From Candidatus Zhuqueibacterota bacterium (lineage in GTDB: Bacteria > Zhuqueibacterota > Zhuqueibacteria > Oceanimicrobiales > Oceanimicrobiaceae): DNA of 64,000 bases. Under the pieces are notes generated by a model. It searched no databases. It worked only from the letters and a program-made list of their open reading frames with translations, and had not been told where the DNA came from. The stretch spans positions 1-64,000 of the forward strand of contig JAJDAF010000064.1 in the NCBI GenBank assembly GCA_029261995.1, in the 5' to 3' direction. Within the stretch, counting starts at the first letter, position 1, and every line of letters starts with the position of its first letter. This document shows, one piece after another, positions 1 through 9,517 of the stretch. Made by a program: the position numbers and the translations under genes.

Positions 1-29
1 CGACGGGCAACCTTGGTTTCAGTAGTCAT
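1..29 (-). CDS. start of a gene running off the left edge
   Basis: A minus-strand ATG at position 29 is preceded by an AAGGAGA ribosome-binding site 7 bases upstream and opens a frame reading MTTETKVAR that leaves the window. Only nine codons are visible, so the product cannot be named. The good ribosome-binding site makes a genuine start likely. Confidence 0.45.
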
Positions 30-639
30 AGTAAGTCTCCTTGAGTTACTTTTTTTGAACAGACTAATTTAACCCAAAGGAGACGCTATGGCTACTAATT
101 TCTAGCGGCCAACTGTCAGGTCAATACGATCACAATTCAGACGATGAATGCGAGGATTAGTGGAATCGCTCACGCCAGATTCGAACTTGGATGGTGAGGA
201 GCACGCCTGGTCTTCGCTCAAGTAGCGGGTCATTGAGCCGGAACCGTTGACATTACGAAAGCAAAGATGCATATTTGTCCGAAGTGGAATAGCGACACAA
301 CCAGCCTGATTTTCTGCCCGCACTGCTTTTACTGGTGGGAACAGCACGTGGGTGTAAGTCCCCTGCGGGCATGATTTGGCTTCAGTGGATGCTGACGCTG
401 GTTCGAATTTCTGGATTCGGAGCTTCGTGTAAACTCATGAAAGCGCATAGCTTGTTCAAATGAAAGAAAACTCTGCAAACAGGACATTGCTTGCGTGTAA
501 TTCTCTGCAGAGGAGGTAAGCAGATGAAGGCTGCAGTTCCATCTTTGACATCATGTGAATGCGAAAAGGGGGCCGTGATCTGCAACAGTTCATGGGCGGT
601 GGTGAATGGCTGGACCTTGTTGCCGGGGAGTTGCTCCTG
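30..639. other. leading non-coding stretch
   Basis: No convincing gene lies between the left-edge start and the SGNH gene. A plus-strand AAAGGAGA site precedes a five-codon frame (MATNF, stop) near 88-105, possibly a remnant of a gene start resembling the one at 29. A 35-codon frame at 267-374 carries two Cys-Pro motifs resembling a half zinc ribbon but has no ribosome-binding site. I see no tRNA and no intrinsic terminator here. Confidence 0.4.
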
Positions 640-2556
640 ATGGCCGCTCTCGCAAAGAAGCTGGCGCTGGGCTGTGGCGTCACCCTGGCATTCTTCGTTC
701 TGATTGAGTTGATCCTACTGGCGGCGGGAGTGGTGCCGCTGCACGAACGCACCGACCCCTATGTCGGGTTCTCCAGCTACGCGCCGCTGTTTCTCAAACG
801 CACTCCGTCCGGTGGAGAGCCGGTCTTCGAGACCGCACACAACAAGAGTCGGTGGTTCAATTTGCAGCGCTTCCCGGCTCGCAAGACAGAAGGCGTGACC
901 CGCGTCTTCTGTATCGGAGGTTCGACGACCTACGGGCGCCCCTACGATGATCGCACGTCGTTCTGTGGCTGGCTGCGCCATTTTCTGCCGGCAGTCGATC
1001 CGAGTCGTCGCTGGGAAGTCATCAACGCGGGAGGCATCAGCTACGCGAGCTACCGGGTGGCCCGGCTCATGGAGGAACTCGCCGACTACGAACCCGATCT
1101 ATTCATCGTCTACTCTGGGCACAACGAATTCCTCGAACAACGGACGTACGACAAGCTGCTGAAAACACCCGAGCTGGTGCGTAATCTCGGGGCGTTGGCT
1201 TCCAGGATGCGGCTGTACAGCGCGCTCTACGACGTTACCTACGAGCGGAACGCAGTTCTTTCTACTGAGGTCAAGGCATTGCTCGACCGCTCCGTCGGCC
1301 CCGTCGACTACCACAGGGACGACGAGATGCGTGGTGCTGTACTCGAGCACTACCGGACCAGTTTGACACGCATGACGCACATCAGTGAGCGCGCCGGAGC
1401 CAAGTTGATTCTAGTGACGCCAGCCTCCAACATCGGCGACTTTTCACCCTTCAAAACTGAGCCCGGCCCCGGGGTGAGCGCTTTCGACATCCGACAGGTG
1501 GATACGCTCAAGCTTGCGGCGACCAAGGCCCTGGACGATGGCGACCACGCGCGCGCAGTGGCGCTTGCCGAACGAGCGCTGGCTTTCGATGACCGCGACG
1601 CCGGGTTGCTGTATCTGCAGGCGCGGGCTCTTCGCGCTCTCGGCCGTATAGATGAGGCGCTAAAGGCATTCACCGACGCCCGCGACGAGGACGTCTGTCC
1701 GCTGCGAGCCTTGACGCCAGTCCGCGAGATTGTTGTCGATGTCGCACGGACGAGAAACACGGGGCTCGTCGATTTCGCCCGCATCGTCAACGAACGCTCG
1801 CCTGACGGCATCCCCGGTTCGGAGTTGTTTCTGGACCACGTGCATCCGACAATCGACGGAAATCGATCGCTCGCGTTGGCCCTCGTCCAAGAGATGACAC
1901 GCGCGGGAATTGTCTCTCCGGCCACAACCTGGAATGCCGCCGTGATCGCCGAACTCAGCGAGCAACTGGAGAGCAGTTTAGACGAACAAACCCATGCCGC
2001 GGCGCTCAAGAGCCTGTCGAATGTGTTGCTGTGGGCCGGCAAACACGATGAGGCGGAGCGTCTCCTCAGCCTTAGCACGGCCGCGACTTCGGAGGACGGC
2101 GAAACCCATTTCCAGAAAGCGACTCTACTGCAGCGAACCGATGACAACGAGGCCGCATTGCTACACTTCCGGGAGGCCGCACGCCTCGCACCATGGAACC
2201 CGGCCGTGCGTCAGGCCTTTGGCCAGTTCTTGTCGCAACTCGGCCGCAAGGCCGAAGCGCGCATGGAACTGGAAGCGGCCATCCGCCTGGATCGAACGCT
2301 GGTCGAAGCGCATTACGACCTGGGCGTCGTGCTGGAAGACCTCGGCGAAGGCAGGCAAGCCGAAGCCGCATATCGGGCCGCTCTGGAGCTGGACCAGAAT
2401 CATGTAGATGCGCACAACAACCTGGGCGTGATCTTCGCCAAGCGCGGAGATCTGGCCGCTGCTTCTGAGCAGTTCGCCGAGGCTTTGCGCATAGACCCCG
2501 ATCACAGCAACGCGACGGAAAATCTCGCCCGCGCGCGTGCTGCTCGAAGCCAATAG
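640..2556 (+). CDS. membrane-anchored SGNH/GDSL hydrolase with C-terminal TPR repeats
   Basis: Probable esterase or acyl-transfer enzyme of 638 residues. The start at 640 has a GGGGAG site at 625-630; a longer frame from 559 would put a polar extension before the signal anchor (residues about 7-27). SGNH blocks are visible: GGST with nucleophile Ser95, NAGG near 129-132, SGHNE near 159-163 and the DxxH pair Asp399/His402. TPR units lie within the hydrolase region (about 290-340) and again in the last 200 residues. The anchor and TPRs suggest a periplasmic enzyme that binds a partner. In other genomes such proteins are often found with carbamoyltransferase/SxtJ/DUF5989 genes, which here lie 32 kb away. 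The substrate is unknown. Confidence 0.85.
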   Translation: MAALAKKLALGCGVTLAFFVLIELILLAAGVVPLHERTDPYVGFSSYAPLFLKRTPSGGEPVFETAHNKSRWFNLQRFPARKTEGVTRVFCIGGSTTYGRPYDDRTSFCGWLRHFLPAVDPSRRWEVINAGGISYASYRVARLMEELADYEPDLFIVYSGHNEFLEQRTYDKLLKTPELVRNLGALASRMRLYSALYDVTYERNAVLSTEVKALLDRSVGPVDYHRDDEMRGAVLEHYRTSLTRMTHISERAGAKLILVTPASNIGDFSPFKTEPGPGVSAFDIRQVDTLKLAATKALDDGDHARAVALAERALAFDDRDAGLLYLQARALRALGRIDEALKAFTDARDEDVCPLRALTPVREIVVDVARTRNTGLVDFARIVNERSPDGIPGSELFLDHVHPTIDGNRSLALALVQEMTRAGIVSPATTWNAAVIAELSEQLESSLDEQTHAAALKSLSNVLLWAGKHDEAERLLSLSTAATSEDGETHFQKATLLQRTDDNEAALLHFREAARLAPWNPAVRQAFGQFLSQLGRKAEARMELEAAIRLDRTLVEAHYDLGVVLEDLGEGRQAEAAYRAALELDQNHVDAHNNLGVIFAKRGDLAAASEQFAEALRIDPDHSNATENLARARAARSQ

Positions 2557-2574
2557 CAGAACAGAAGACCATGA

Positions 2575-2630
2575 CCTGCTGGCGAGAGATTCCCTGGTGG
2601 GCAAGCGGGCTTAAATCCCTGCGAGCAAGC
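2575..2630. repeat. solitary REP-like palindrome
   Basis: An imperfect inverted repeat with arms CTGCTGGCGAGAGATT and AATCCCTGCGAGCAAG. Read on the minus strand it matches the right end of the 345-bp elements at 13.5-20 kb (GCTCGC, GGGATTTA, GCCC-CTTGCC, CACCA-GGAATC in the same order). It therefore looks like a stand-alone terminal repeat of that family, placed between two genes just ahead of a ribosome-binding site. Confidence 0.6.
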
Positions 2631-2643
2631 ATACGGAGGATGG

Positions 2644-4032
2644 ATGCCGAAAAAGAAAGATGAATTTCTGAACGAACCTGGGAACTGGGTTCAAAAACTC
2701 CACACAAGAAGTTGGGAAATGGAGCTGCTAATTGTCGGCTTTGCACTTCTTGTATTGCTCAAGGTACCCGATTATTTAACAAGACAGATTGATCTCTGGG
2801 GAAGTCACTCTTCAAATGATTTAATGATTAGTGTCATACCATTGGCTTTCATGGTGGTGGTTGGCACCCATATAATGAAGTTCAATTTAATCGTTCATCT
2901 CTTGCTGCGGGGATACTGGATTGGAGTTATCGGCTTGAATTCTGTTTACCCAGATGGGATCAATTTTGAGAGTCTTCCTTTTTCTCCGAGATTCAGAGAT
3001 TTCTTGATACAAAAAATCCAGAATTTGCAGGAGTCTGCGCTATCGATTGATAGAATATGTAGTGGCGTTTTCGCTTTTACTTTCTTGTTGATTTTCATGT
3101 TTATTTCAGTAGGACTGTTTTTTGTAGCTTTTGCGATTGTTATGCTATTTCTTTTCCTGCTCATTTCATGGCTACCTATAGAAGATGATGGTCCGGTTTT
3201 GATGACAACCCTGCTCATGGTTGGTGTCCCCTATTTCAGTGCAGGGTTGCTAATGGCAATTAATTTCTTGAGTTTGGGTTGGTTAAGAAAGATAGAGGCA
3301 AAATGGTTTTCCAATCTGTTCTTTCACATTTCACGCCTTTTTCGGCTGATAACCTTTTCGTTTCTGTACGAATCGATCTATTATACACTCATTAGCAACA
3401 TTTCAAAAAGAGTAATCGGTATTATCATATTGGTTTATGTAGTTGTGATCAATTTGTACTGGTTGGTGAACTATAATGAGGCTATTTTCAATCCCAGGCA
3501 AAGTACCAGGTCAGAATTCAAACTCTCCTCCATATATTATGCAAACAAGAACCAAGATGTAAATGTAATTACAGTGCCAACCATTCAGTCTGATGTGATT
3601 CGTGATAAGCACATTGAGCTTTTTATACCCTACGATGTAGCAGACAGCGATAGCATTCTCAATAAATATCCCGAAATAAAGACTTTTAGAGAGCGCGGTT
3701 TTTCACAAGGTTTTGGTTTAGTATTTGGAACCTCAGATACCACAGAATTAACTTTTGGTGCCAAGGCCGACGCCAGCACTTCTGATCTTCAAGGAACTCT
3801 ATCCTGCCTAAGTGACTTCTACGTGGTGGCGATTAATGATTCTGTTTATCGTGATTTGAAGTACTTCTTTTATGAGCACCCTAATCAACAGGAACCGGGT
3901 GTTTTTGCGTACATTTCCACTGCAGGTTTAAGTCACGGAAATAATCTTCTGACAATTGGAAAGCACTTAAAATATCGAACGCCAAAGGCGCAGCGAAATG
4001 ATACGCACTATATACCATTTTGGCTGGAGTAA
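2644..4032 (+). CDS. multi-pass membrane protein of unknown function
   Basis: 462 residues starting at an ATG with a GGAGG site 8 bases upstream. About five or six hydrophobic segments lie in the first 290 residues (around 29-48, 66-86, 140-175, 185-210 and 258-280). A soluble tail of about 170 residues follows. I do not recognise a family. The gene is clearly AT-richer than the SGNH gene before it and the VOC gene after it, and it directly follows the solitary REP-like palindrome, which suggests acquisition by transfer. Confidence 0.75.
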   Translation: MPKKKDEFLNEPGNWVQKLHTRSWEMELLIVGFALLVLLKVPDYLTRQIDLWGSHSSNDLMISVIPLAFMVVVGTHIMKFNLIVHLLLRGYWIGVIGLNSVYPDGINFESLPFSPRFRDFLIQKIQNLQESALSIDRICSGVFAFTFLLIFMFISVGLFFVAFAIVMLFLFLLISWLPIEDDGPVLMTTLLMVGVPYFSAGLLMAINFLSLGWLRKIEAKWFSNLFFHISRLFRLITFSFLYESIYYTLISNISKRVIGIIILVYVVVINLYWLVNYNEAIFNPRQSTRSEFKLSSIYYANKNQDVNVITVPTIQSDVIRDKHIELFIPYDVADSDSILNKYPEIKTFRERGFSQGFGLVFGTSDTTELTFGAKADASTSDLQGTLSCLSDFYVVAINDSVYRDLKYFFYEHPNQQEPGVFAYISTAGLSHGNNLLTIGKHLKYRTPKAQRNDTHYIPFWLE

Positions 4033-4198
4033 TTGGACTGAATATTGAAACGATAATATCGAGAAGATTCGATCTGCGCTGGCGCCGTTGCCAAGGGATT
4101 GTGATACCAATGATGCTGGATGCTCGAATTCCCGCGGCAGGTGAGAATTCGATTTAAGTATTTAGGGACTGATGAATCTCCACCACAGAGGAGGAAAC

Positions 4199-4663
4199 AT
4201 GGCTAGACGACCCACCGCGGTGAAAGCTCTCGGCGAGATTGCACTTCGTGTCAATGATCTGGATACAATGCAGAAGTTCTACGAGGAGATCATAGGGTTA
4301 GAGGTATTCAAGCGCTTCCCGACAGCAGTCTTCTTCCGCATTGCTGATGGTTATGAAGGGCATCCGCAGGCCCTCGTATTGTTTGACAGGAGCGAGAAGC
4401 CGGGTGGCCCCCAGATCCATAAGTCAACACAGCATGGTGTAAGTCCGGAGCGCTCGACCCTTGACCATCTGGCATTTGAAATTGACCTGGCGGAGTATGA
4501 ACGAGAGCACAACCGTTTAAAGCAACTCGGCCTCTCTGTGGAAACGACATCGTTTCAATGGGTTGGCTGGCGTTCCCTATACATCAGCGATCCCGAAGGA
4601 AATACTGTCGAATTTGTTTGTTATGATCCCAGCATTGAAAGAACGGAATTGGATGCAAAGTGA
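4199..4663 (+). CDS. VOC-family (glyoxalase/dioxygenase fold) protein
   Basis: 154 residues, one pair of beta-alpha-beta-beta-beta modules, the usual length for a single-chain vicinal-oxygen-chelate protein. The ATG at 4199 is chosen because GAGGAGGAAAC sits immediately upstream; an in-frame GTG-type extension to 4172 lacks one. Likely metal ligands are the Glu in the first strand (GEIALRV), the His of DHLAFEI and the Glu of NTVEFV. The family includes glyoxalases, extradiol dioxygenases and antibiotic-binding proteins, and the sequence does not separate these. It appears monocistronic. Confidence 0.85.
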   Translation: MARRPTAVKALGEIALRVNDLDTMQKFYEEIIGLEVFKRFPTAVFFRIADGYEGHPQALVLFDRSEKPGGPQIHKSTQHGVSPERSTLDHLAFEIDLAEYEREHNRLKQLGLSVETTSFQWVGWRSLYISDPEGNTVEFVCYDPSIERTELDAK

Positions 4664-4760
4664 CTGAGAAGTAGCGAGCACTGCTCGAAGCGGACTGCAA
4701 TAGGTTTTTGAACGGGTTTGGCTTGGGATGATGAATCGAAAGCGGAAGTGAACGAGAAAT

Positions 4761-5681
4761 ATGAGAATTAATGCATCTTGGATGCCGGCCACTCTTACAG
4801 CGATCGTCTCGATTTGTGGAGCGCTGGTCTATTTCAATTCATCCGCAAGCGTGGGTGTGATTAGCATTTTACTTGTCTTGCTTGCTGTTTTCGGGCTTCT
4901 CGGTTTGGTTGCAGCCGTTGTCGCTACTCGTGAACCTGGAACAAGAGCGCTTCATGCAGTTGCAATTGTTTGCGGTGCGCTTATTGCCTTGGCGTGCAAC
5001 ACGGTCATGTCTATCGGCCCCTTAGCTGGGATCGCAGCATTCACTTTGGTTCTATCTCTGACCATTATCTGTCGTTCAAAGAAACCACGAGTGAGTTTGG
5101 TGATTCTGTCGTTGGGAGCCTGCACGGCAGTATCTTTTGGTGTGCTGTTTAACATCGTGATGACAACGGAATTGGAGACCGTCGCTGCTCCACGCTCGTC
5201 TGTCATCTTGCGCAGTCTTCCTGGTCACCACTATGTGGACGCATTTCAGGTGCGAATATCCTCGGACGAGAGGCCTAGCATGCGTTCAGTTGTCGAAGCC
5301 TTTTCGGTATCCCTTCGTCCGTGGTGGTTCGAGATTCCAGAACTTGGCAAAGTAGCCCACGCTAAACTCGAACCGGGTTCTGCTCTGGGTGGGTGGGAAG
5401 TACACGAAATGTCTCCGTCTGAGATCATCATTGGGCTTGATCGTAGCTACATCGATCTACGTATCTCACTCTTTGTAGAGCGCGCAGATGAGCAATTCAC
5501 TGTGACAGCGACTACTGTAGCACGGTACAATAATTGGCGAGGCCGTCTCTACTTTGTGCCTGTTCGTTTTGGCCACCAAATCGTACTTGCGGATACCATG
5601 CGCAGGCTAGCGTTCATCCTGCAATCGAGAGAGTCATTAACTTGGCCCGAAAAGGGCGTGGCCGCAAAGCTGGTGATTTGA
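4761..5681 (+). CDS. membrane protein of unknown function with soluble C-terminal domain
   Basis: 306 residues with about four hydrophobic helices in the first 140 residues, then a probably extracytoplasmic domain of about 165 residues rich in beta-type sequence. No family recognised. The ribosome-binding site before the ATG is weak (ACGAGAA), so the start is less certain than for neighbours. It stands alone between the VOC gene and a gene-free stretch with repeat remnants. Confidence 0.6.
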   Translation: MRINASWMPATLTAIVSICGALVYFNSSASVGVISILLVLLAVFGLLGLVAAVVATREPGTRALHAVAIVCGALIALACNTVMSIGPLAGIAAFTLVLSLTIICRSKKPRVSLVILSLGACTAVSFGVLFNIVMTTELETVAAPRSSVILRSLPGHHYVDAFQVRISSDERPSMRSVVEAFSVSLRPWWFEIPELGKVAHAKLEPGSALGGWEVHEMSPSEIIIGLDRSYIDLRISLFVERADEQFTVTATTVARYNNWRGRLYFVPVRFGHQIVLADTMRRLAFILQSRESLTWPEKGVAAKLVI

Positions 5682-6062
5682 CTTGTTTTAGGGAAAGCAA
5701 TTCCTTATTTCACAAGACGTGGGAGATTACCAGGCGGGCCCCGTGGGATAATTCGTGCAACAGGGCGAGCCAATTGGGACTAGCCTATCCGACGGGGAGG
5801 CCGAGGCAGGTGGAAAAATCCCCACGAGCGCGAAAGGTTAGCGTGGCCGCCCAACTGACACAACGCTGATAGGAGCCGGCCACGTCCCGGTTATTCGGCA
5901 TGCGGTTCAAAGCTCACCGGAGTATGAGCTTGTAGAAGTGCGCCAGTATTTACAGAAGAATGAGACTCGTGACTCCGGGCGCCCTTGACATCGTGAGCCC
6001 CCACGAGCAGACAAGAAAGGCAGCAGAGCTGTCTCACCGTTCAGTATTCTTAGGCCAATATT
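5682..6062. other. intergenic stretch with repeat remnants
   Basis: No gene seen. At 5804-5832 the order GAGGCAGGTGG, AATCCCC, ACGAGCGCG matches the right end of the 345-bp elements in degenerate form. At 5842-5884 there is an inverted repeat with perfect 8-bp arms, CGTGGCCG and CGGCCACG, 27 bases apart. Both look like decayed REP-type sequences. Confidence 0.45.
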
Positions 6063-6770
6063 ATGCAGGAAAGTCAGAAAAACTTTAAAGGCCCCAGCAA
6101 AAGACATCAACCCAGAGGGCTTTCTATTCTCTATGAAGATCGTGATATTCTGGTGGTGGATAAAGCAAGTGGTCTCTTAACCGTGAGCAACGGCAAAGTC
6201 AGAGAACATACGGCTTATTATCTCTTAACCGATTACGTTCGAAAAGGCAATCAGAAATCAAGAAACCGGATATTTATCGTGCATCGTCTGGACAGAGATA
6301 CTTCCGGTGTTATCGTTTTTGCCAAGAACGGAAATGCCAAGCGTTATCTTCAGGACGAGTGGCAGACATTCAAAAAAACATACCATGCCATAGTACATGG
6401 AAAATTGCCAAAGAAGGAGGGCGTAATTACTTCCTATGTTGCGGAAAACCGTGTTCATAAAATGTATTCCGTTGATAATCCCAAAAAGGGTAAGCTTGCC
6501 AAGACCGGGTACAAAGTACTGAGAGAATCAAAAAAATACAGTCTACTTGAAATCGATTTGATTACGGGCAGGAAAAATCAGATCCGGGTTCATTTGTCAG
6601 AACAAGGTTGGCCTGTAGTTGGAGATAAGAAATATGGGGAAAAGGGCAAGGGTGTTTCGAAACTTGCACTTCATGCAGCCTCCCTGACATTATTTCATCC
6701 CGATTCAAAAGAGGAGATGACCTTTGAGGCTAAGGTTCCTGCTTATTTCAACTCACTTGTAAAACCTTAA
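6063..6770 (+). CDS. RluA-family pseudouridine synthase
   Basis: 235 residues. Isomerises specific uridines in rRNA or tRNA to pseudouridine. The family signature HRLDRDTSG is present with catalytic Asp77, followed by KTYHAIVHG and the RKNQIRVHL motif of the synthase core. There is no N-terminal S4 domain, so this is the short form. The AT-rich, lysine-rich composition differs from the upstream genes. The start lacks a strong ribosome-binding site. Target nucleotides cannot be predicted from sequence. Confidence 0.88.
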   Translation: MQESQKNFKGPSKRHQPRGLSILYEDRDILVVDKASGLLTVSNGKVREHTAYYLLTDYVRKGNQKSRNRIFIVHRLDRDTSGVIVFAKNGNAKRYLQDEWQTFKKTYHAIVHGKLPKKEGVITSYVAENRVHKMYSVDNPKKGKLAKTGYKVLRESKKYSLLEIDLITGRKNQIRVHLSEQGWPVVGDKKYGEKGKGVSKLALHAASLTLFHPDSKEEMTFEAKVPAYFNSLVKP

Positions 6771-6944
6771 CGACGACTGTTTCTAGCCCTGCATTGAACT
6801 TCGTGGCGGACATAGCAAACCGTTCATTGAGTTTATATGAACTACGGGATAGGTCACGACTCCATTTGGTGTCAAGTCGGCTAGCAGGTGCTCTTGACCG
6901 CAAGAAAACACAAGCATTCTTAATCTCGACGGAGCGGCAGGAAA

Positions 6945-7946
6945 ATGGCGAACACAAAAGAACTAAAATGGGGCATTATCGGCGCCGGCATCATCGCGCA
7001 GCATATGGCTGACGCCCTGCGGTTGGACCCAAACAGTCGATTGTGGGCGGTCGCATCCCAAACGCTGGCCAAGGCAAAGATGTTTGCTGAGCGAAATGGT
7101 GTCGAGCACGCGTGCACTTATCAGGAGATCGTTGACAGCAAGGAAGTTGATATTATTTACGTGGCCACGACGCATAATTTTCATTTCGACAACACCAAAC
7201 TCGCCCTGCAACATGGCAAACATGTCCTGCTTGAAAAGCCGTTTACAGTCAATGCCAGGCAGGCGCGGGAACTAGTACGCCTGGCGCGGGAGAAGAATCT
7301 TTTCCTGATGGAAGCCATCTGGGTGAGATTCTTGCCAAGCATGAAAATGTTGAAAAAAAGGATTCAGAACAATGAAATAGGTGAAGTAAGATTGTTCAAT
7401 ATTTCCTTTGGCGGGATTGTCGACCCTCGATTTGCAGAGAGACTCAAAGATCCGCTGCTGGCAGGCGGAGTTACGTTGGATATGGGCATCTATCCGATTT
7501 CCTTCGTCTGTTATTTGCTTGGGGAACTGCCAGCAGATATCAAATCCATGACACGCTTCAGTGACCGGGGCGTAGATGAAATATCCAACTATATGTTTCG
7601 ATTTCCTTCCGGGTGCTTGACGAACATCTGCACAAGTTATAATCTGAAGATGAAAAACGAGGCAATGATTTATGGCACAAAGGGTTTCATAGAATTCCCA
7701 GATTTCCAGGCAGGTGAGCGATATGCGATTTCGATGCATGAGGGCAGCAATAAGATAAGAGATCGGAGAGAGGTTGTTGAACCAAACCATAGCAACGGAT
7801 TCATCTATCAAGTGGAAGAAACGGTTCGCTGTATTCAGGAAGGCAAACTGGAAAGTGCGATTATACCGCTGGACGAGACCATCGCCATCATGGAAGTCAT
7901 GGATAAGATGCGCGACGAATGGGGCTTGCGCTATCCATTTGAGTGA
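6945..7946 (+). CDS. Gfo/Idh/MocA-family NAD(P)-dependent oxidoreductase
   Basis: 333 residues. The N-terminal Rossmann fold shows GIIGAGIIAQHMA (residues about 7-19) and the family's EKPF loop near residue 90. The C-terminal alpha/beta domain follows with the expected length. Members oxidise or reduce sugars, inositols, dihydrodiols or biliverdin; the WVRFLPSM segment resembles dihydrodiol/xylose dehydrogenase-type members, which is only suggestive. The ATG at 6945 follows GGCAGGAAA. The downstream peptidase gene is 89 bases away with its own ribosome-binding site. Confidence 0.88.
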   Translation: MANTKELKWGIIGAGIIAQHMADALRLDPNSRLWAVASQTLAKAKMFAERNGVEHACTYQEIVDSKEVDIIYVATTHNFHFDNTKLALQHGKHVLLEKPFTVNARQARELVRLAREKNLFLMEAIWVRFLPSMKMLKKRIQNNEIGEVRLFNISFGGIVDPRFAERLKDPLLAGGVTLDMGIYPISFVCYLLGELPADIKSMTRFSDRGVDEISNYMFRFPSGCLTNICTSYNLKMKNEAMIYGTKGFIEFPDFQAGERYAISMHEGSNKIRDRREVVEPNHSNGFIYQVEETVRCIQEGKLESAIIPLDETIAIMEVMDKMRDEWGLRYPFE

Positions 7947-8035
7947 TTTTCACGATGTTTCGTTTACAGGATGAACTTTTTGCTGGCGATTCGCCATCCC
8001 ACCCAAACCATGAAAAGAACCTCAGGAGTTCAGTC

Positions 8036-9463
8036 ATGAAAACTTACCTGCTTGCGACCGCCGTTTGTGCGGCGCTGATTGCAACCGGCTTGTCTGCTAC
8101 GCATGCCGCCGATGACCGCACTCGCGAGGCCATTGTTGGTGACGCGCTGCTCAACAACGGCGGCTACCGATTGCTCGAAACCATCACCACCCGCTTCGGC
8201 GCCAGAATGGCGGGAAGCGATGGCAATACCCGCTCGATGGATTTCCTGGAAGAGCAACTGCATGCTCTCGGCATCACCACACGGCGTGACACCTACACGA
8301 TTCCCGGATGGAGCCGCCTGAACGACCAGGTGACACTCTTAGGCTCACCGGAGCGCCCACTTCGGGCCGCCGCGCTTGGCTATGTCGGCCGACACGATCC
8401 GATAGATGCCGAATTGATTTTTGTTGCGAGTTCGAAGATCGACGACCTCGCGCCGGATGCCTGTCGGGGAAAAGTCGGCCTGGTAGCGCCCAACCTGCGC
8501 TTCTCCCAGCAAGAGTACAACCGCCTCTCCGATGAGTTTGGCCTGCGCGGAATTCTCCTGATCAACCGGGTTAGCGGCGGCCAGTTGCTGGCCCGCGTCG
8601 CCAACCAGGACGGAGTCACTCCTCCGTTCCCCATCTATTCCATCACCGTGGAAGACGGGCGCCGGATGCAGCGCCGGCTTGAGGACGGCCACAGTGTGCA
8701 GGTCCGCATTGAGACCAACTCCACGCCGGCCGAACTCACTGTCGATAATCTCGTTGCAATCCTGCCGGGGACTTCCGGGCAGCGCATCGTCATCGGCGGT
8801 CACTTTGATTCGTGGGATCTGGGCCAAGGCGCCATGGATAATGGCCTTGGCGTTGCGCAACTCTACGACACCGCCCGTCTGCTGCAGGCGCACAGTCGCC
8901 AAAATGCTCACACTGTAGAAATCGTCTGGTTCAATGCCGAGGAGTGGGGCCTGTGGGGCTCCCGCGACTATGTTGCTCGCCACGATCTTAGCAATGTCCG
9001 CGCGATGCTTAACCTCGACATGGTGGGAAGGCCGATCGCGGTCAATGCCATGGGATTCGACGAGCTGGTCCCCCTGTTGGACGCCTTTTCCGAACGTCTC
9101 GGCAGTTGGCAGTTTGAGGAGAAAGCAGCGAACAAAACCTGGCTCGGCAGCGACCACCACTCTTTTGTCCTGCGCGGCATCCCGACGATCACGATCAATG
9201 GCCCGATCGCCCCCGAGGATGTCCGTTACTATCATGATTTCGCTGACACCTTTGACAAAATCGATCCGGAGATGCTCGGGCGCGCCTCTGCTATCATCGC
9301 CCTGCTCGCCTGCGAAATGGCCAATGACTCCTCGTCCGATATCCGCCATTATAATGAAGAGGAAACTGCTGCTTTGTTTCGAAAATCCGGCCTGGAACAG
9401 AGAATGCGCAAAGCCGGCAAGTGGCCGTTTGCGTCCGAGTCTGACTCCGCGCCGGAGGAATAG
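8036..9463 (+). CDS. exported M28 zinc aminopeptidase/carboxypeptidase Q-like
   Basis: 475 residues. An Sec signal peptide (MKTYLLATAV to ATHAA-D, cleavage about residue 24) and an AGGAG site at 8023-8027 fix the start at 8036. The M28 zinc site is complete: His256 and Asp258 in GGHFDSWD, bridging Asp268 in AMDNGLG, the catalytic Glu302/Glu303 pair in NAEEWG, Asp328 in LDMVG and a distal His in GSDHHSF. A PA insert lies between about residues 110 and 220. The GGHFDSWDLGQGAMDNG block closely matches carboxypeptidase Q. It probably degrades dipeptides outside the cytoplasm. Confidence 0.92.
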   Translation: MKTYLLATAVCAALIATGLSATHAADDRTREAIVGDALLNNGGYRLLETITTRFGARMAGSDGNTRSMDFLEEQLHALGITTRRDTYTIPGWSRLNDQVTLLGSPERPLRAAALGYVGRHDPIDAELIFVASSKIDDLAPDACRGKVGLVAPNLRFSQQEYNRLSDEFGLRGILLINRVSGGQLLARVANQDGVTPPFPIYSITVEDGRRMQRRLEDGHSVQVRIETNSTPAELTVDNLVAILPGTSGQRIVIGGHFDSWDLGQGAMDNGLGVAQLYDTARLLQAHSRQNAHTVEIVWFNAEEWGLWGSRDYVARHDLSNVRAMLNLDMVGRPIAVNAMGFDELVPLLDAFSERLGSWQFEEKAANKTWLGSDHHSFVLRGIPTITINGPIAPEDVRYYHDFADTFDKIDPEMLGRASAIIALLACEMANDSSSDIRHYNEEETAALFRKSGLEQRMRKAGKWPFASESDSAPEE

Positions 9464-9484
9464 CCAGACAGGGTGCCCGTGAAA

Positions 9485-9517
9485 AATGCTTCCAGGTCTG
9501 CAAGGCTTGGAAGCATT
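9485..9517 (-). terminator. hairpin with T tract on the minus strand
   Basis: Perfect 10-bp stem (AATGCTTCCA / TGGAAGCATT) with a 13-base loop. On the minus strand it runs into TTTTTC, giving an intrinsic-terminator shape. It could end minus-strand transcripts from 10.8 kb or, less well, plus-strand transcripts of the peptidase gene that stops 22 bases upstream. Confidence 0.5.

Noticed and set aside
267-374. 35-codon frame with CPKW and FCPHC motifs resembling a zinc ribbon
   Set aside because: No ribosome-binding site, spacing of the first Cys motif is wrong for a ribbon, and too short to judge.
1350-2147. 265-codon open frame antisense to the SGNH/TPR gene
   Set aside because: Low-complexity Ser/Arg/Ala-rich translation typical of an antisense shadow.
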